Source of the DNA: Desmodus rotundus | Lineage: Eukaryota > Chordata > Mammalia > Chiroptera > Phyllostomidae | Assembly (NCBI RefSeq): GCF_022682495.2 | Contig: NC_071397.1 | Coordinates: 9,825,082 to 9,889,081, forward strand | Length of the DNA stretch: 64,000 nt | Direction: 5' to 3' | Shown here: in pieces, positions 12,901 through 27,900 of the stretch | Layout of the letters: every line of letters begins with the position of its first letter | Position numbering within the stretch: position 1 is the first letter of the stretch | Notes under the pieces: model-generated | Databases searched by the model: none | Told to the model about the DNA's origin: nothing | The model's input: the letters and a program-made list of their open reading frames with translations, nothing else | Translations under genes and position numbers: made by a program

Positions 12901-15900
12901 GGGCCACGAGCTGGTGTTTGCCAGTACTGCCGAGAGTGATGCTGGTGTCTACACCTGCCATGCGGCCAACCTGGCTGGTCAGCGGCAGCAGGATGTCAAC
13001 ATCACCGTGGCCAGTAAGCACCCTGACCCTGAAGGTGGAGGGGAGCCCAGGTCTTGGGCTGTGGGTGTGATAGTTGGAGGCTTCCTTGGTGCTCACTCCG
13101 GGGCCTTCTTGGCTCTGCTCGCTGCAGGCTGGAAATCCTTCAGCTGTTGTGGAGCCAGGCATGGAGGTTGGGTAACAGCTCACAGAAAAATGGTCCTCTG
13201 GCTTCAGAGGACAGCAATGGAACGGAGCCCAGAGACCCAGGTCCCACTCTGTCCGCAGAGCCTGGAGGGGCCGTGAGTAGCAGGTCACCCACCTTGCTGG
13301 GGCCCTGCCTCCTCATTCATGAAATGGGGCCAATAACTCGCCTGCCCCCCAGGGTGGTGTGAAAGATGAATGAATTTGATGTTTTAAAAAGAATTTTTTT
13401 GGAAAGGTGATGTTGAACAAACTTTTCTGATAATTATTTTATTTATTGTTATATTTGTAAATCTCTACAGTGAACACTCTACTTGTGAACTAAGGATGGG
13501 GGAAAGCATTAAATACTTTAGTGACAAGACGGGTGGTGCATGTGACAACGACCTACGTATATATATATATACACCCTTGCTGTAGGCGTAGCGATTTATT
13601 TATTTTTACACTGTGCCTGTTCCAAAGCTTTATGATAGTACAAAAGGACACACAAGACAAACTCTTACAGATGTACACATACACACCTTCCTCCACTCAC
13701 CTGGACACCCTTTTAAGTGGGTAAATTTCAAAAACTCAAAAAGATCTTGAATGTAGAAAGGCTTCATAAACTTGATGTTGTGACAACACTAGTCCCGTCA
13801 GAGATGCTGAAACCTCGGAGACCTGCTCCCCGGTGCTCAGGAGGCTGGTGCAGGGGACGCTGCCGCATGCAGGCCACATGTGCAGGTCACGTGTGCAGCA
13901 CACGGTGCGCTCACCTTCCCAGCGATGTGCAGACACGTGCATGCAGCTGCCGTCAGCCTTTCTCCAGTCTGGGTCTGGATCACCTCTCCTTTGGGGGCAC
14001 TTTTAAACATGGAGAATCTGGGCCACCTCTCCAGGTCTCCTGACCCAGACTCTTGGGGGGTGGGGGCCAGGCGGAGAGTGTGGGACAAATGCTCCAGGTG
14101 ACGCGTACTCGCGCTCAAGGTGGAGAGGCTGGCTTGCAGCAGCCGTTCGGCAGGCACTGCCTGAGCTGTGCCTCGTGCCCGGCCCTGCACTCCGAGAAGG
14201 AGGCCGTGAAGTTGGAGAGTGCGTGAGGCACGCAGGCCTGGGTGAGGTGTGCAGGGGTGGGCGCCAGAGCTGGGAGGAGGGAGCGCTCTGTCACGGCATT
14301 CCGTCAACAGATTTATTGAGTGGATTCATTGTGCTAGGCACCGTTCCCAGTCCCAGGAATGCAGCAACGAACAAAGCAGACAAGGCCCCCTCTCCTTGTG
14401 GGGCTCCTAGTCTAGTAGGGTCGACAAAGCAAACAAGAAAACCGGAAAAATGAACTCATATAATTTTAGGTGGTGGTAGAGCCATGGGGAAAAATAAAAT
14501 GGGGTAAGTGGCAGAGAGAGACATGAGGGCCAGGGGAAGTTTAGGGGAAACTCCAAAGGGTGGCCTTTGAGCTGATCCTTAAATTAAGGAGGGAGCCGTG
14601 TGGATGGGCCCTGAGACCTGGGTCGTGTTGGGGGCACAGCAGGAGTCTGTGCGCTGTGAGTTGACTAAGTGGTAGTGAGTGGCCGAGGTTGAGAGATGGA
14701 GACTAGATCACGTGGGGCCGTGTAAGGATACACGCTTGTGTCCCGTGTCTCTCGGTTATCTGTTGCTGCGTAACAAATGACTCCCTGACACGTGGCTTCA
14801 AACGATAGTCAGTTTCACTTCTGACGCTGTGGGCAGGGCTCCACTGGAAACTGCCCCGTGGGCTGCTGGCTGGGCTCACGAGCACTTGCAGTCAGCTGAT
14901 GGGGCAGCTGGTGGCCGGCTGTTCCCGAAGGCCTTGCTCATATGTCTGGCAGTTGGTATCTCGCAGGGCATCTTGGTTCTCTTCCTTGTAGCTGCTCCAG
15001 CCAGGTAGCTCAGGCTTCCTCGCAGGGAGGCTGGGTTCAGAAGCTGCAAGGCTTCTCAAGCATTGGTTTAGGATTGCGAAGTGTCATTTCCAGTGTGGGA
15101 CGAGGCAAGCCACCCAGGTTCCAGGCAGCAGGGAAGCAGACTGCATGGAAGTGGCAACATCACGTTACAGAGAGACCAAAGGGATGGGGAGGCTGTTTAC
15201 AACCATCTTTGCAAACAGTCTCTCACAACAAGGTGTAGAGGACGGGAAGTCCTTGCAGAGTTTTGAGATGGAGAGTGATGTTTTCAAAAGACCACTCTGG
15301 CTGTTTTGCAAAGACGAGAGTATGAGGAGCAAGAGTCAAAACAGGGACACCAGTTAGGAGATGACCGTAATAGTCTAGGGGAGGGGCTGGAGGGTCTAGA
15401 ACCGAGGTGGTAGAGGTGAGAGAAGTGGTCAAATTTAGGGTCTGTTTTGGAGCTAAGTTGATAGGGTTTGTATAGAATAAGTGTGAGGGGGTTGGGAATA
15501 TTTGGAGAGAAGCAGGGCTAGGTTTTTTTACTTCTGCAGCTGCTGGATAGTGGCCATATTTACTGAGATGGGAAAACTGGGATGAGCAAGTTTTGGGGGG
15601 AAATCAGGTGTTCCGTTTTGCATATCTGAAGTTTGAGATGCCTGTCAGGTAGCCTGTTGAAGATGTTAATAGGCAGTTGGCTTTGCAAGTCTGAAGCTCA
15701 TGGGGGAGGTCAGGAGTTATGCTACCTGTTTGAGAATCATCCACTCGTATGGTACTGAGGGCCACGGACTGGATGAGATCATTCAGGGGATGAGTAAGCA
15801 GAACACAGATCTGAGGTTATGGTGTCATAAGAAGAGCAGGGGTTCTGGAGTCATACAGACAAGAGTTTGTTTCTGTCTCTGTCATGTTTTAGCAAATCAC

Positions 15901-18900
15901 CATCACTGCCCTGAACCTCTGTCTTCTTAGCTATAAAATGGGTGTAGAAATACATACCTGGGGCATTTATTGTGACTGTTAACAAAGGCAAGTTCAAAAG
16001 GTGCTGGCATGTAGGCCATCACTGAGGGATAATTGCAATGGGTAGCACCGGAACGGACAGGGCTCTGAGCTCAGGACCTAATGGGAAATTAGAATTTCTT
16101 GGGATTGGATCCTTTGGTTTTGCAGACATGATAATCAGCCTTGACTGTCTCCTCCCTGTCTTCCAGCTGTGCCCACATGGCTGAAGAAGCCCGAAGACAG
16201 CCAGCTAGAGGAGGGCAAGCCCGGCTACTTGCATTGCCTGACTCAGGCCACGCCAAAACCCACAGTCACCTGGTACAGAAACCAGATGCTCATCTCGGAG
16301 GTGAGAGTGAGCATTGTTGCGGGGGGGCGGGGGGGGTCCTCACCCACTCTTCCCCTCTCTGCTCCCCTCATAGTGCTCTTTTCTGATGCTTTCCCCGGGG
16401 CAGTGTTGGCGGGGGTCAGGCCAAGACCTTCTCTGTGTTGCAGGACTCGCGGTTTGAGGTTTCCAAGAATGGGACCTTGCGCATCAACAGCGTGGAGGTG
16501 TATGATGGGACATGGTACCGCTGCGTGAGCAGCACCCCGGCTGGCAGCATTGAGGCCCAAGCCCGTGTACAAGTGCTGGGTGAGCTGGCATGCCTGGGAG
16601 AACGCCTTGCTCAGGAGACAGGAGAGTAAAGAGGAAGGGTAGCAGGGTCCAGGATCTTCAGGCCCGCCCTGACCTGCCCAGCTGCCTCAATCTCTCCTCT
16701 TCCACCCACCTGCCCTCCCTCTCTTGAAACAGAAAAGCTCAAGTTCACACCACCACCCCGGCCACAGCAGTGCATGGAGTTTGACAAGGAGGCCACGGTG
16801 CCCTGCTCGGCCACAGGCCGAGAGAAGCCCACTATTAAGTGGGTACGAGCAGGTCAGTACCATGCGAGCTGGGGAGGGAGCAGGCAGGACTACCCACTGG
16901 TCAAATGCGGTCATGTCTGAGGACCAGCTGAGAGCCCAGGACCACGCCAGGAACTGTGGTGACTACAGACAAGAAACGTAGGGCAGACTTACAGTCCATT
17001 TAGGAAGAAAGCCAGACGCCAAAGAGGTCGGATTATAGTGTTAGACAGCATACGAGACGGCTCAGGACGAGGGATCGGATTGCACCAGACGGTCCCTTTT
17101 CAAAGTAGCCCCATCCTCCCCGCCATGTGAGTAACCTGTGCTCCTTCAGAAAAGTTCGGGAGAAGAAAATGCATAATCCCGCCATCCATTATCTCTGGGT
17201 GTGTGCCCTTTTCTTTTTCTGTGCATAACTTTTTGTTTTTACAAAGCGATTTTATTGTACATTTTCCCTTATTAAGCTTACATGAGTAAGACATGCTTGC
17301 TATAAAAATAGAAGATGCAGAGAACTGTAATTTTATATTCTTTTTTACCTAGCATTATCAGCATTACTCCGTGTTTTTATACACAAATACTGGCTTTGAT
17401 GATTGTAATATATTCCAGTGATTGAGTTCACTATGATTTACTTAAATATTCCCTAAGTGTTGGAGATTTGGGTTGCTAATCATCTCCCTCCCTCCCTCCA
17501 TCCCTCCCTCCTTCTCTGTCTGTCTTTCTCTTTCTGTCTTTTTATTACTGCAATAAACATCTTTAAGCCAAAGTCTTTTCTGGACTTGGCTTTATTTCCT
17601 TTGGGAAAGATTCCCAGAAATGGAATAATTATGTATAAGAGAGAATGCACATTTTTACAACCCTTGATGCGGATTGCCAAATTGTTTTTAAAGGGCTGGG
17701 CCATTTTTACATTCTTCTGAACGGGGAGTTAGAGAGGAGGTTGTAGGTTTTGAGGAGGAAGAGGGCTCTCCGCTCAGCCAGGGGGTGGGGAGGGCGGGGG
17801 GGGGGCAGGTTCTGTGTAATGGGCGGCTCACAGTGGGTCCGACGCCTGGGACTGTGGCAAAGAGCAGGAGTGGATTCTGGGAGTGAGGAGTGACAGGCAG
17901 TGAGGTGGGAACAGGGCAAATTCGATTCCCAAACAGAGGTGCAGTTTGGCAGAAGTGGAATGTTACACAGGGCAGTGAGGTGAGGCTGAAAAATTAGTAA
18001 CGGAGTAAGGAACAGGGGATTTCCATTTCCTGGCTGAGGAGTTTGGGTTTTTGGGTGGTCAGGAGTGTAGACATGTTTTTAAGGAGACATGAGTGATGGA
18101 GGGCATTGCCAGCCAGGTGCCCAGGTAAATCTGGTCAATCCCATAATTTCCCTTTGTTGCCCCTGCAGATGGAAGCAGCCTCCCAGAGTGGGTGACAGAC
18201 AACGCTGGGACCCTGCACTTCTCTAGGGTGACCCGCGACGATGCTGGCAACTACACTTGCATTGCCTCCAATGGGCTGCAGGGCCAGATCCGTGCCCACG
18301 TCCAGCTCACTGTGGCAGGTGCGGCTGGGGCCGGGACCCGGGGCTGGGGCTGGCGGGCCCTGTGTGGCAGCAGCCTGCCGCCTGCGGCCCCGTTGCTCAC
18401 TCCTCCCTGCCCCTCGCTGGGCTTTTCCCATCCAGTTTTCATCACCTTCAAGGTAGAGCCAGAGCGCACAACCGTGTACCAGGGCCACACAGCTCTGCTG
18501 CGGTGCGAGGCCCACGGGGACCCCAAGCCACTCATTCAGTGGAAGGGCAAAGACCGCATCCTGGACCCCACCAAGCTGGGACCTAGGTAGGGCCGTCTTC
18601 CTCCCCCAGCAACCCCACCTCTTCTGCAGCCTGGTCTGCCGGGAGCTGGCGAGGTGGGCAGCCTGTGGCCTCTCTCCTGGCAGGATGCACATCTTCCAGA
18701 ACGGCTCCCTGGCGATCCATGATGTGGCCCCTGAGGACTCGGGGCGCTATACCTGCATTGCGGGCAACAGCTGCAACATCAAGCACACAGAGGCCCCCCT
18801 CTACGTCGTGGGTATGGGCTGGCGGTAGGGAGCAGTGGGGCCAGACTTCTTCCTCACCTTTGTACTCATCGGCCCCGTGTACACAGAAGGCACTTAAACC

Positions 18901-21900
18901 ATTTTTGTGGTGGGGCTGGGAGCCAGCTGTGTCCCCTCTGCTGTACATGGCACAGTCTCAGCTTCCTTGGGTAGAGCTGGGTGTCGTTTACCTAACATCC
19001 CGCAGCTGGGGGCGGGGTGTGTATTGTCGGGCACGCTTGCCTGTAACACTTTCTCCCGGGTCTCCTGCAGCAGCTCCACGTCTCCCTGGGTGGGCGGGGA
19101 GAGGATCAGGTCAGGATGCAGCAAGACAAAGTTCCTTTGTCGCGGAGGCCCCCAGAGGATGAGGTGTCTGATGAGAGCCCCTGAGCAGGGTCAGGGACTT
19201 GGGGTTTGGGTCTGGCTGCTTCTGCTGCTAACCAGCTGTGTGCCCTTAGAGGCAGGTGCCATTTCCTCTCCAGGGCTGGTTTCTGCATCTGTAAAATGGG
19301 AATGGTTTAAACGAGAAGTTCTCAAATTGTGTTTGGTTAGCAGCAAAATTGTTTTTCTAGACAAATATGCTTCACTAGATTAACATTGAAGTGACAGGCC
19401 CCTCGGTTGGGGCCATAGGGTATATGTGGGCACTGAGGGATCCTGCATGGTGCCCGCTTCAGTCTCTCCTCCTTAGTTCCCCTCACTTTCCGTGAGCCCC
19501 AGGCCGTTGAAAGCCCCTAGACCAGAAGAGCTCTTCTACACACGTTTGTCGAAGAACCTGCTCTGTGCGGGGCCTGACTCCCAGTATCGAGTCACTTAAG
19601 GAGCTTGCTAGCAAACTGGGGGTTTGTAGTGCATCCCGACTGTATGGTTTTTATGTGGGTCCCCAGCCTGGTGTTTGGATGCACAGTCAGCGAGGCAATC
19701 ACTGGCCTCCACTCCTGCAGCGCTCCCTGTGACCTCGGTGGGGCCCGAGGGCGTGGCACTTGTTAAAGCCTGTGACCCTACTAAGGTCTCTCTGGTTGAC
19801 TAGGCCCTCAAGTATCTGGGAGGTTGCCATATACGTATGGGATATGGAGGGGCTGGTGGACACGTAGGGCTGGGTTTGCTCCAGCATCCTCTGCCCAGAT
19901 GTCTCTGTGTGTCTCTCAGACAAGCCTGTGCTGGACGAGTCAGAGGGCCCAGGCAGCCCTCCCCCGTACAAGATGATCCAGACCATCGGACTGTCCGTGG
20001 GCGCTGCCGTGGCCTACATCATTGCTGTCCTGGGTCTCATGTTCTACTGCAAGAAGCGCTGCAAGGCCAAGCGGCTTCAGAAGCAGCCAGAGGGCGAGGA
20101 GCCAGAGATGGAGTGCCTCAATGGTGAGGGGCCCCTTGGAAGGAAGTGCTGCCATGTGCAGGTGCTGGGCGCCCTCTTGCGGCCGTGGCGGACAGAGCTG
20201 CAGCACTGGAGGGAGCTGGTGGCCGCGGGGCTGAGGCTTGCTGCTGTGGTCAGAGCAGAGCCTCCCCACGTCCACTGGAAGCTTGAAGTTGGCCAGTTGC
20301 CAGGGCCTTGGCTTCTGAGTAACCTGGCTTAAGACTTCCTCATTGGAGCCTCTTGTGCCAGCTTCCCATGTTTCCCAGCCTTCTCCCTGTGGCACTAAGC
20401 CGCAGTATTGTGTGACTAATCACAATGTAAGCCATGATATATTGTATATAGTCATGTTTCTGGTACACACTTTGTCTGTCCCCTATTAGTCTTTTGAGTT
20501 CCACGAAGTTCTCCTAGGGAGCTCCCTCCTCCTACCCTCCTTCACCTCCAACTGGGAGCCCCCTGGGGTCATTTCTGGGTCTCTCCTGTAAGCTGAGGTG
20601 TTAAGGGCAGGGCCTGGGTCTCCCTTACTGTGGCTTCCCCTCTGTGCCTGCCTAGGGCTTTGCACATAGAAGGCCCTATGGAAGGAAAGACCCTTATGTG
20701 TATCTGGGGTCCAGGAACCAGTGATTCAAGTGAGACTTGCACACTTTGTTCCATTCCAGAGGTTGTAATCAGCTGCATCAGTGAGTTCATCAGCTGGGTT
20801 GGCCCTGTGTGTGGAACACTGGGATCGGACCCATTTGGTAGAAGTAGGAGATTGGGGGAGAAAACTGAGGTCTCCATGGTAACCTGAGTGACAACTCTCT
20901 TCTCCACGTTCCCTTGTACCCCTGCTTCCCAGGTGGGCCTTTGCAGAATGGGCAGCCCTCAGCAGAAATCCAGGAGGAAGTGGCCTTGACCAGCTTGGGC
21001 TCTGGCCCTGCAGCCACCAACAAACGCCACAGTACGAGTGATAAGATGCACTTCCCGAGGGCCAGTCTGCAGCCCATCACCACACTGGGTATGTGGCCTT
21101 GGCCGCAACGCCTCTGCGTAACTGTAGGTCACCGGTTCTGGTTTGAGGCTAGGTCATGGCTGGTGGCTCTGAAGTCCCTGAAACCTAGAACCTTAGAGAT
21201 GGGGGGGCACAGGGGAGATCTAGTGTGTCCTCGTTGCCTGTCATTCATATCCCAGCTCCACAACTTGTGTTGTTCTTGTGTGTGTGTGTTTAAAAGATTT
21301 TATTTATTTATTTTTAGAGAGAGGGAAAGGGAGGGAGAAAGACAGGGAGAGAAACATCAATAAATTGCTTCTTGTATACTCTTCAACCGGGGACTGAACC
21401 CACAACCCAGGCACATACCTTGACTGGGAATTGAACTGGCGATCTTTCGCTTTGCAGAATGATGCCCAGCCTAACTGAGCCACACCGGTCAGGGGTCCTG
21501 TGTGTTACTGACTTTTTTTCTTTAGATCAACTCCTTGTTTTTTAAAACCTAACTAAAGTTAGCTTTGTTCTAAGAAAAAAATGTGAGAAGTTAGGGATTT
21601 GTGCCAGTTAAATTTTTTCTGAGCGCTCATTAAACATATAACTATTGAGATGTGTTTATTATGAGTCACCTGAAATTCTCATACAACCCATCCTTTGGAA
21701 AACCCTGAATGTTAATCCCATCCCTTTATTTTACTGTTGGGGACTTGAAGTCCAGAGTGGGAGGGCGAGGGGTTTGCGAGGGGTCTCATAGCTGAACTAG
21801 GCCACTGCCCAGTCCAGGTGGGTGGGGAGTAGCAAAGACTCCCCACTGTGTGACAGAGATAGGCGAGGCACCTTCCCTAGTCAGGGGCTTCCTCTGCTTG

Positions 21901-24900
21901 GGTGCAGGCAGCTGGCTGACTCAGATCTGTGCCCACAGGAAAAAGTGAGTTTGGAGAGGTGTTCTTGGCGAAGGCACAGGGCTTGGAGGAGGGCGTGGCA
22001 GAGACCCTGGTGCTTGTGAAGAGCCTGCAGAGTCGGGATGAGCAGCAACAGCTGGACTTCCGGAGAGAGTTTGAGATGTTTGGGAAGCTGAACCATGCCA
22101 ATGTGGTGCGGCTCCTGGGGCTGTGTCGGGAGGCCGAGCCCCACTACATGGTGCTGGAATATGTAGACCTGGTATGCTGCTGGCCGGGGACCCGGGTGTC
22201 TCAGGAGGGCAGTGTCCTGCCAGGGGTTGTGGGGGAGCACCATGGGAACCTCATCTCATGTGGTCTCAGCCAAGGCCTGCTGTTGCCACTTTGAGATGCT
22301 CAGCCTCCTGCCCACCCCCACCCTGCGTCCCCCCCTCTACCCCCAGCTCTCTGACACCTGCCTTCCCTGGACCGGCACTTCCTCTGCCAGTCCTGTGTCT
22401 GGGGGTTGGTCCCAAGTTCTTCCTGCCTTCTCACTCTGCACACGGCATGGGTACCTTCCAGATCTCCTTCCCTGACTCTGGTTTTCTGTGGTTTGTTACT
22501 TTTCTTTTTCCCTAGGGCTTGTCACCCCTTGGGAATAAGCTTATCAGAACTCGCTTTCCTTCCTTCCCAATGTCCCCATGCGAGGCACCAGTGTTAGCCC
22601 ACGCCCAGACCTGCCCCTTGCTCCCCATCCCCAACTCACCTAGGCCTAATTACCCCTGGTCCTCAAAAGGCTGCTTACCAAACCCTCCAGCTCTGGGGCG
22701 GGAAGGGGAGGAGTAATCCTTAGTCTTCCCATCAGAAGTGTTTATGAGTGCTTTATGTATGTTTTTGCTGCTGGTGTTCCCCTTCCCCCTTGTTTGCTTG
22801 TCTGTTAGATAAGAAGCCCCGGGAGAATAGGAGTCAGTAGGGGGCGCTGTGGTTTTTTCTTGGCTCCTGGAGGGCAGGAGCTTTGACAGCTGCCTGCCTA
22901 GGGGGTCCTCTGAGGGTAGATATGACCGCCCTCTCTTTGACTGAGAGCTTCTGGGAGGTGCCTCCTATGTATTTTTTCATTCCCACTGGACTTCCCCCAG
23001 GGGAGGGTGAGTCCAGGCTTGGGTGGGCAGTTAGGTCAAGGCTTCTCACCATCTGCCAGGCACGTACCCTGTGAGCACCTGCTTGGTTTAAGGCTTTGGA
23101 TAGAATGGCTGGGTTCTGACGTGACAGAGACTGTTGCTTTTTCCTCAGGGAGACCTCAAACAGTTCCTGAGGATTTCTAAGAGCAAGGATGAAAAATTGA
23201 AGTCACAGCCCCTCAACACTAAGCAGAAGGTGAGGACATGGAGGGAGAAGAGGGCCGTCCCCAAGGGTGGGCCAGGAGCAAGGGCAGTCGTGGCAACAGG
23301 TACTGCTGATTGAGTGCTCCCAGTGGGCCAGGCCCTATGGTAAGTACTTCACATGTGTCTCCTCACTGCTTACAACAATCATCTTAATGTGTCACTATCT
23401 CGATTTTGTGGATGAAGAAACAAATTAAGTAGCTTTGTTTTGCTATGTTGCATTCATATAGCAGAGCTGCTCTTCATCTTTGTCACAGAGCAGGATGTTA
23501 GCCTCCTGCATGAGCCCTGAGCTGGAGGAGCAGGGAGCCCTGAGCTGGAGGAGCAGGGAGCGCTGAGCTGGAGGATCAGGGAGCCCTGAGCTGGGGGAGC
23601 AGGGAGAGCTGAGCTGGGGGAGCAGAGAGCCCTGAGCTGGAGGAGCAGGGAGCGGCTGAGTTTTGGGGGCCTGCTGGGCTGGGTGTGTCCCTAAGTATTG
23701 TTTCAGGCTCTGAGTGTGGAAACTTGTGAGTGAACTGCCCATGTTTCACACACTGTGGTTTTCACATTTTCACTCTCACTTTGGCTGTAACCGTGCAGTC
23801 TTTCCTTCCTGTTTTCCTGCCTTCTGGGCAGAAGGTTGTTCTGGGCACAGAGCCCTGCCTGGAGCCCGGTGGATTGGACCTGGGTTGAGACAGTGAAGAA
23901 GGGAAAACTTGCCTGCTCCCCCTGCCCACATCAGATGAGGCCTTCGGCAGCCCAGCCCTTCCTGTCCACAGCCTTTTCCCTTTCCTCTGAAATGGACCCA
24001 CCTCCTTCCGTGTGACTGGGTACTCTGCTTCCAAGCTGACAGCAAAGCCACCTCATAAACCAGGCAAAGCCCGGGGCAGCTAGACAGACTGCCTGCTAGG
24101 GCCCTTCCAGGTGACCATTCCCTGCCTTGTAAGCTGACTCGGGTCACAGACTCTGGTGGCAAGACAGAAAGGTATGGCTGGTTGATTGGTCAGGTGAGTG
24201 GGACCCTGGCTGCCCCTGTTCTCTCTGGGGAAGTGGCTCTGGGCCCTTTAGGCTGGCGTCCTCCTGTTATAGGTGAATTCACTAAGGCCCAGGCAGGACA
24301 AGTAACCTGGCCCCAGGTCAGCCAGAGCTGGCCTCTTGACACCGCCCCCCTATCTCCGTCTCTGAGAAGCCATAGGATAGGACATGCTATTTCAGGTTGG
24401 TGGCGTGTCAGGACCCCAGAGCTCACAAATCAGGACGTGCACGGAGCCAGCGAGTCTTTAAAATTGAAACTGCCAGCCACCGTTGGGGCACTTAGGATCT
24501 AGTGGGGGAGCTTAGGTCAGTGAGGACGCATGTGCCATACAGACTTCAGGTAGGACACAGAAAGCGAGTGAGAGGTGTGAATTAAGAGGACATCCACATC
24601 CTTTAGGTGGACAGACCGATGTGGTTAATAAAGAAAGATTCCTGGTAGAGAAAGCTATTCAAGTTCAGTTCTCAAGGACAGGAAGCCGTTGAATGGCAGG
24701 GAGGGGTCGGATTCAGGAGAGAGGGGAGTCAAGGTAGGTTTTCTGTGGCTGGCATAGGGACACGGGCTGGCAGGAAGTCAGTTACCCTGTCACATGACCT
24801 GAGAGACTGTATGTGGCCGAAAGTCGTCACCACCTTTGGTAGAGATCTCTCCCACACTTTTTCGAGAGAACACCTGAAATTTGTGGGGGGAGCTCCAGTC

Positions 24901-27900
24901 AGTGGAGTTCCACTCTCTGAGGGCAGTGTTCTGCATCTGATGGGGATGGAGGGTCGGGGTGGGGTTGCTTTTAAAAGAGGAGATTTCTGGACCATACCTC
25001 ACTCGGACGGAGGGAAGCAGAAAGTCTGAAGTGTAGGGTCTGAGGGCTCACATTTTGCAGACAACCTTTTTGGCTGATTGGTGAGCTCAGTGAAGTGCAA
25101 GGAGTCCTCGTGTAGGACAGTGATTTTTGAGATGTGTTTCCATTAGGATCTCCTATAAGAAGTGCATTATAATCATGACCCAGCACATGCGCACACACCT
25201 AAAACTAAACTTTCACAACTGTATTCGATGTACTTGACATTTCCTAGTTTTTTCTTATTGTTATTTTTATCATATTTTATCCATTACCATTTATCCCCCT
25301 TACACCCTCTGCCACCTCCACCCACCCCCTCTCCCGCTGGCAGTCACCTCACTGCTGCCCGCGTCCGTGAGTCCTTTTTTGTTCAGTCCTTCCCGCCCTA
25401 GCCCCCAGCCCAGCCTATTTTTTTTTTACCCATAGAATTGGTTTGAGACCTACATGGGTCTTCATCGGTAGTTTAAAAAAGACTGCTCTTTGGGGATTCC
25501 ATGAAAATGACAAATTCCTAGGAAGTATGCACTAAAACTTGTAGAAACTTTCTCTTGCTTGTGCTGGTAATTGAGTGAGCCACTGTGTTAATATGCCTGA
25601 GGGTCCTGGGGAATGGAAGGACGAAGAGTTAAATTTTAAAGGGAGGTGGAATGGCAGGCAGGCTGTTCCCTGACCAGCTAGAGCTGGAGCCGGGGTGCCG
25701 TACGTGGTGTGGGTAGGGGGGGGGGGCCAGGAGGATTTCAGGATAGCAGTGGGGTGGTGATAGAAATCAGACACTGGCCCTGGGTGGAGGCATAATTGTA
25801 GATAATGCTTGTTAGAGTAGCTGCTAAGAGGAAGATTTCAAAGGCAGAGAGCTGTAAACTGTGATTTCTCCCTGGATCACCTGTAAGCTAATGCCAAGAC
25901 AAGCAGCAGGGTCAGCCTAGCACACCTGGTGGGTAGTGCTTTCTGCAGTCGGGGGCTGGGACATGTGGGGGGACACTGGAAGCCTGTTGTGAGAGGAGCA
26001 CAGTAGTGTCACAGTGGGTTAGCTGAGCCTGAGCGAGCCCTCAGTACTAAAGTTGGAAAGGAGGGTGGGTCTGGTCTTTGTGACAGTATCTGAAGCAGTC
26101 CTGTGGTCCTTTGATGGCGGCTTGCCCAGCAGTGGCGAAACACTTGACTGGCTTGGGCCTAACAGGATTCCCTCTTTCTGTCCTCACTTAGCCAGCATTT
26201 CCAGAAGCGCTGCCTCTCTGGAAAGACAGCAAGTTAGTCACCATGCCAGGTCCACTCTCTTCTGTTTCCCTCGACTGGCAGCAGAGTGAGAGCAGACTTG
26301 GGGGGGCGGCAGGTGTGATCAGGGCGCATTACAAAAGCCTTTGTCTGCCCCTCACAGATACCAGGCGAGGCCGAACAATGCCCTGGGCTTCTGAAGCCCG
26401 AAGTAGTAGAGGCTGTCCACTTACGAAGCTCACTTCAGTGGTCATCTGGTACAGGGAACTGTTCCACGCGTGGGAAATGTAACCCAGCCCCCACTCGGAA
26501 AAGCCAGTGGGAGCGAGGTCTGTTAGGCAGGACCCATGCCCACAGACAGGTTCTCCCGTGGGGAATCAGGCCTGCATTGTACCTAGGCTGCTATGAGACT
26601 TGCTTTTACTGAAACTATCTCACCCCGGATTGAGGCAGCAAATGTTTACCGAGTATCTTTAACTTCCTAAAGTCTGTGCTAAACCTCCCAAGTATGGAGT
26701 GTAACCAGTTCAACCACTTTCCCCCTTGAGCTATAACATCCTTCTATTTGAAGTAATTAGCAGCATTCTGTCCTTGGTTGTCTGTAAAAGGTAATCACCT
26801 ACAGTGAACCTGTGCATAGTAAATGAGGACCATCCTGGATGTAATGTGCCCAGAAAAGCAATAAAAGCCTGTCCAGGCAGGGGTCAGCTCTCTCTTGGGC
26901 TCTCTCTGGCCCTCACGCCCTCTCTCACTTAGAGAGTGGCCGTGCCGTCCCTTTTCCTCCACAGGATTTCTGGAGTCTGTGCGTGTTTGTCTATTGCTGC
27001 CACAACACAGGATCCTGCGGGCCGGGATCCGAATCACTCTGGCCCTTCTACCACCAGTGGCCCTTGGGGCGTTCCGAGGATGGCAGTGTGGAGACTGTTT
27101 TGGGAGCGTGGCCCCTACTTTTCCTTGGAGACGCAGTGCAGGGCTCTGCGCCCAGGGGAGGGCTCAGTAACCCTGGTAGATGTGTTCACCTGACCTCATT
27201 AGCCCCCCTCACTGATGACACATGTGTGGTTGCAAGCTATCCGGAGATTTTGTGTCTTCTCTTTCGATAAAGAAAACGCACTGAGAAGGTGAGATTGTTC
27301 CCAGCTCCTGGCGGTGCCCTTTGTTCAGCAAGCACCTGTGTGTACGCCGTGTCTATGTCTGTCAGCACGCGTGTTGCTGGGGCCAGGTCGGCGGCACTGG
27401 TTTGGGTCAGCGCTGTCTGATGGAACTTGCCGCAGCGAAGGCAGCGTTCCATCTCCACTGCCGTCCCAGGCAGCAGTCACTAGCCCCCTGGGGCTGCTGA
27501 GCGCTTAGAATGTGGCCAGAGCCACTGAGACGCGGCATTTTTAATCTTACTAACTTTTAGTTAACTGAAGTAGCCACGTGGGGCCAGGGGCCACTGTTTT
27601 GGACAGCGCAGGTCTAGACCCTTGTGTTCTCCACTTTTTGTGACTGAGAACCACTGTAGCAAATTTGATGTCACAACCCAACATTTGGCGTAGTTACATA
27701 TTTTAAAAATGAAAACTGTTATCAGTGATATCCTTATGAACTAATAGACTCTGATATTTCCCATTCTAGTTTTTTAATTCTGGTGAAGATTCACTAAATT
27801 GCTTTCATGTCTTTGGAGGTGAGCCCTCTCGGCGTGGCTCCTCTGCCAGCCTTCCTGTGACCCTGGGAGCCAGGCCGGTGGAGCCGCGCAGAGCTAGCTG

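Noticed and set aside
13370..13760. AT-rich stretch in PTK7 intron 7 as a 3' UTR of a processed pseudogene
   Set aside because: A+T richness and AATAAA-like strings are present, but no adjacent coding remnant, A-tail or target duplication was found.
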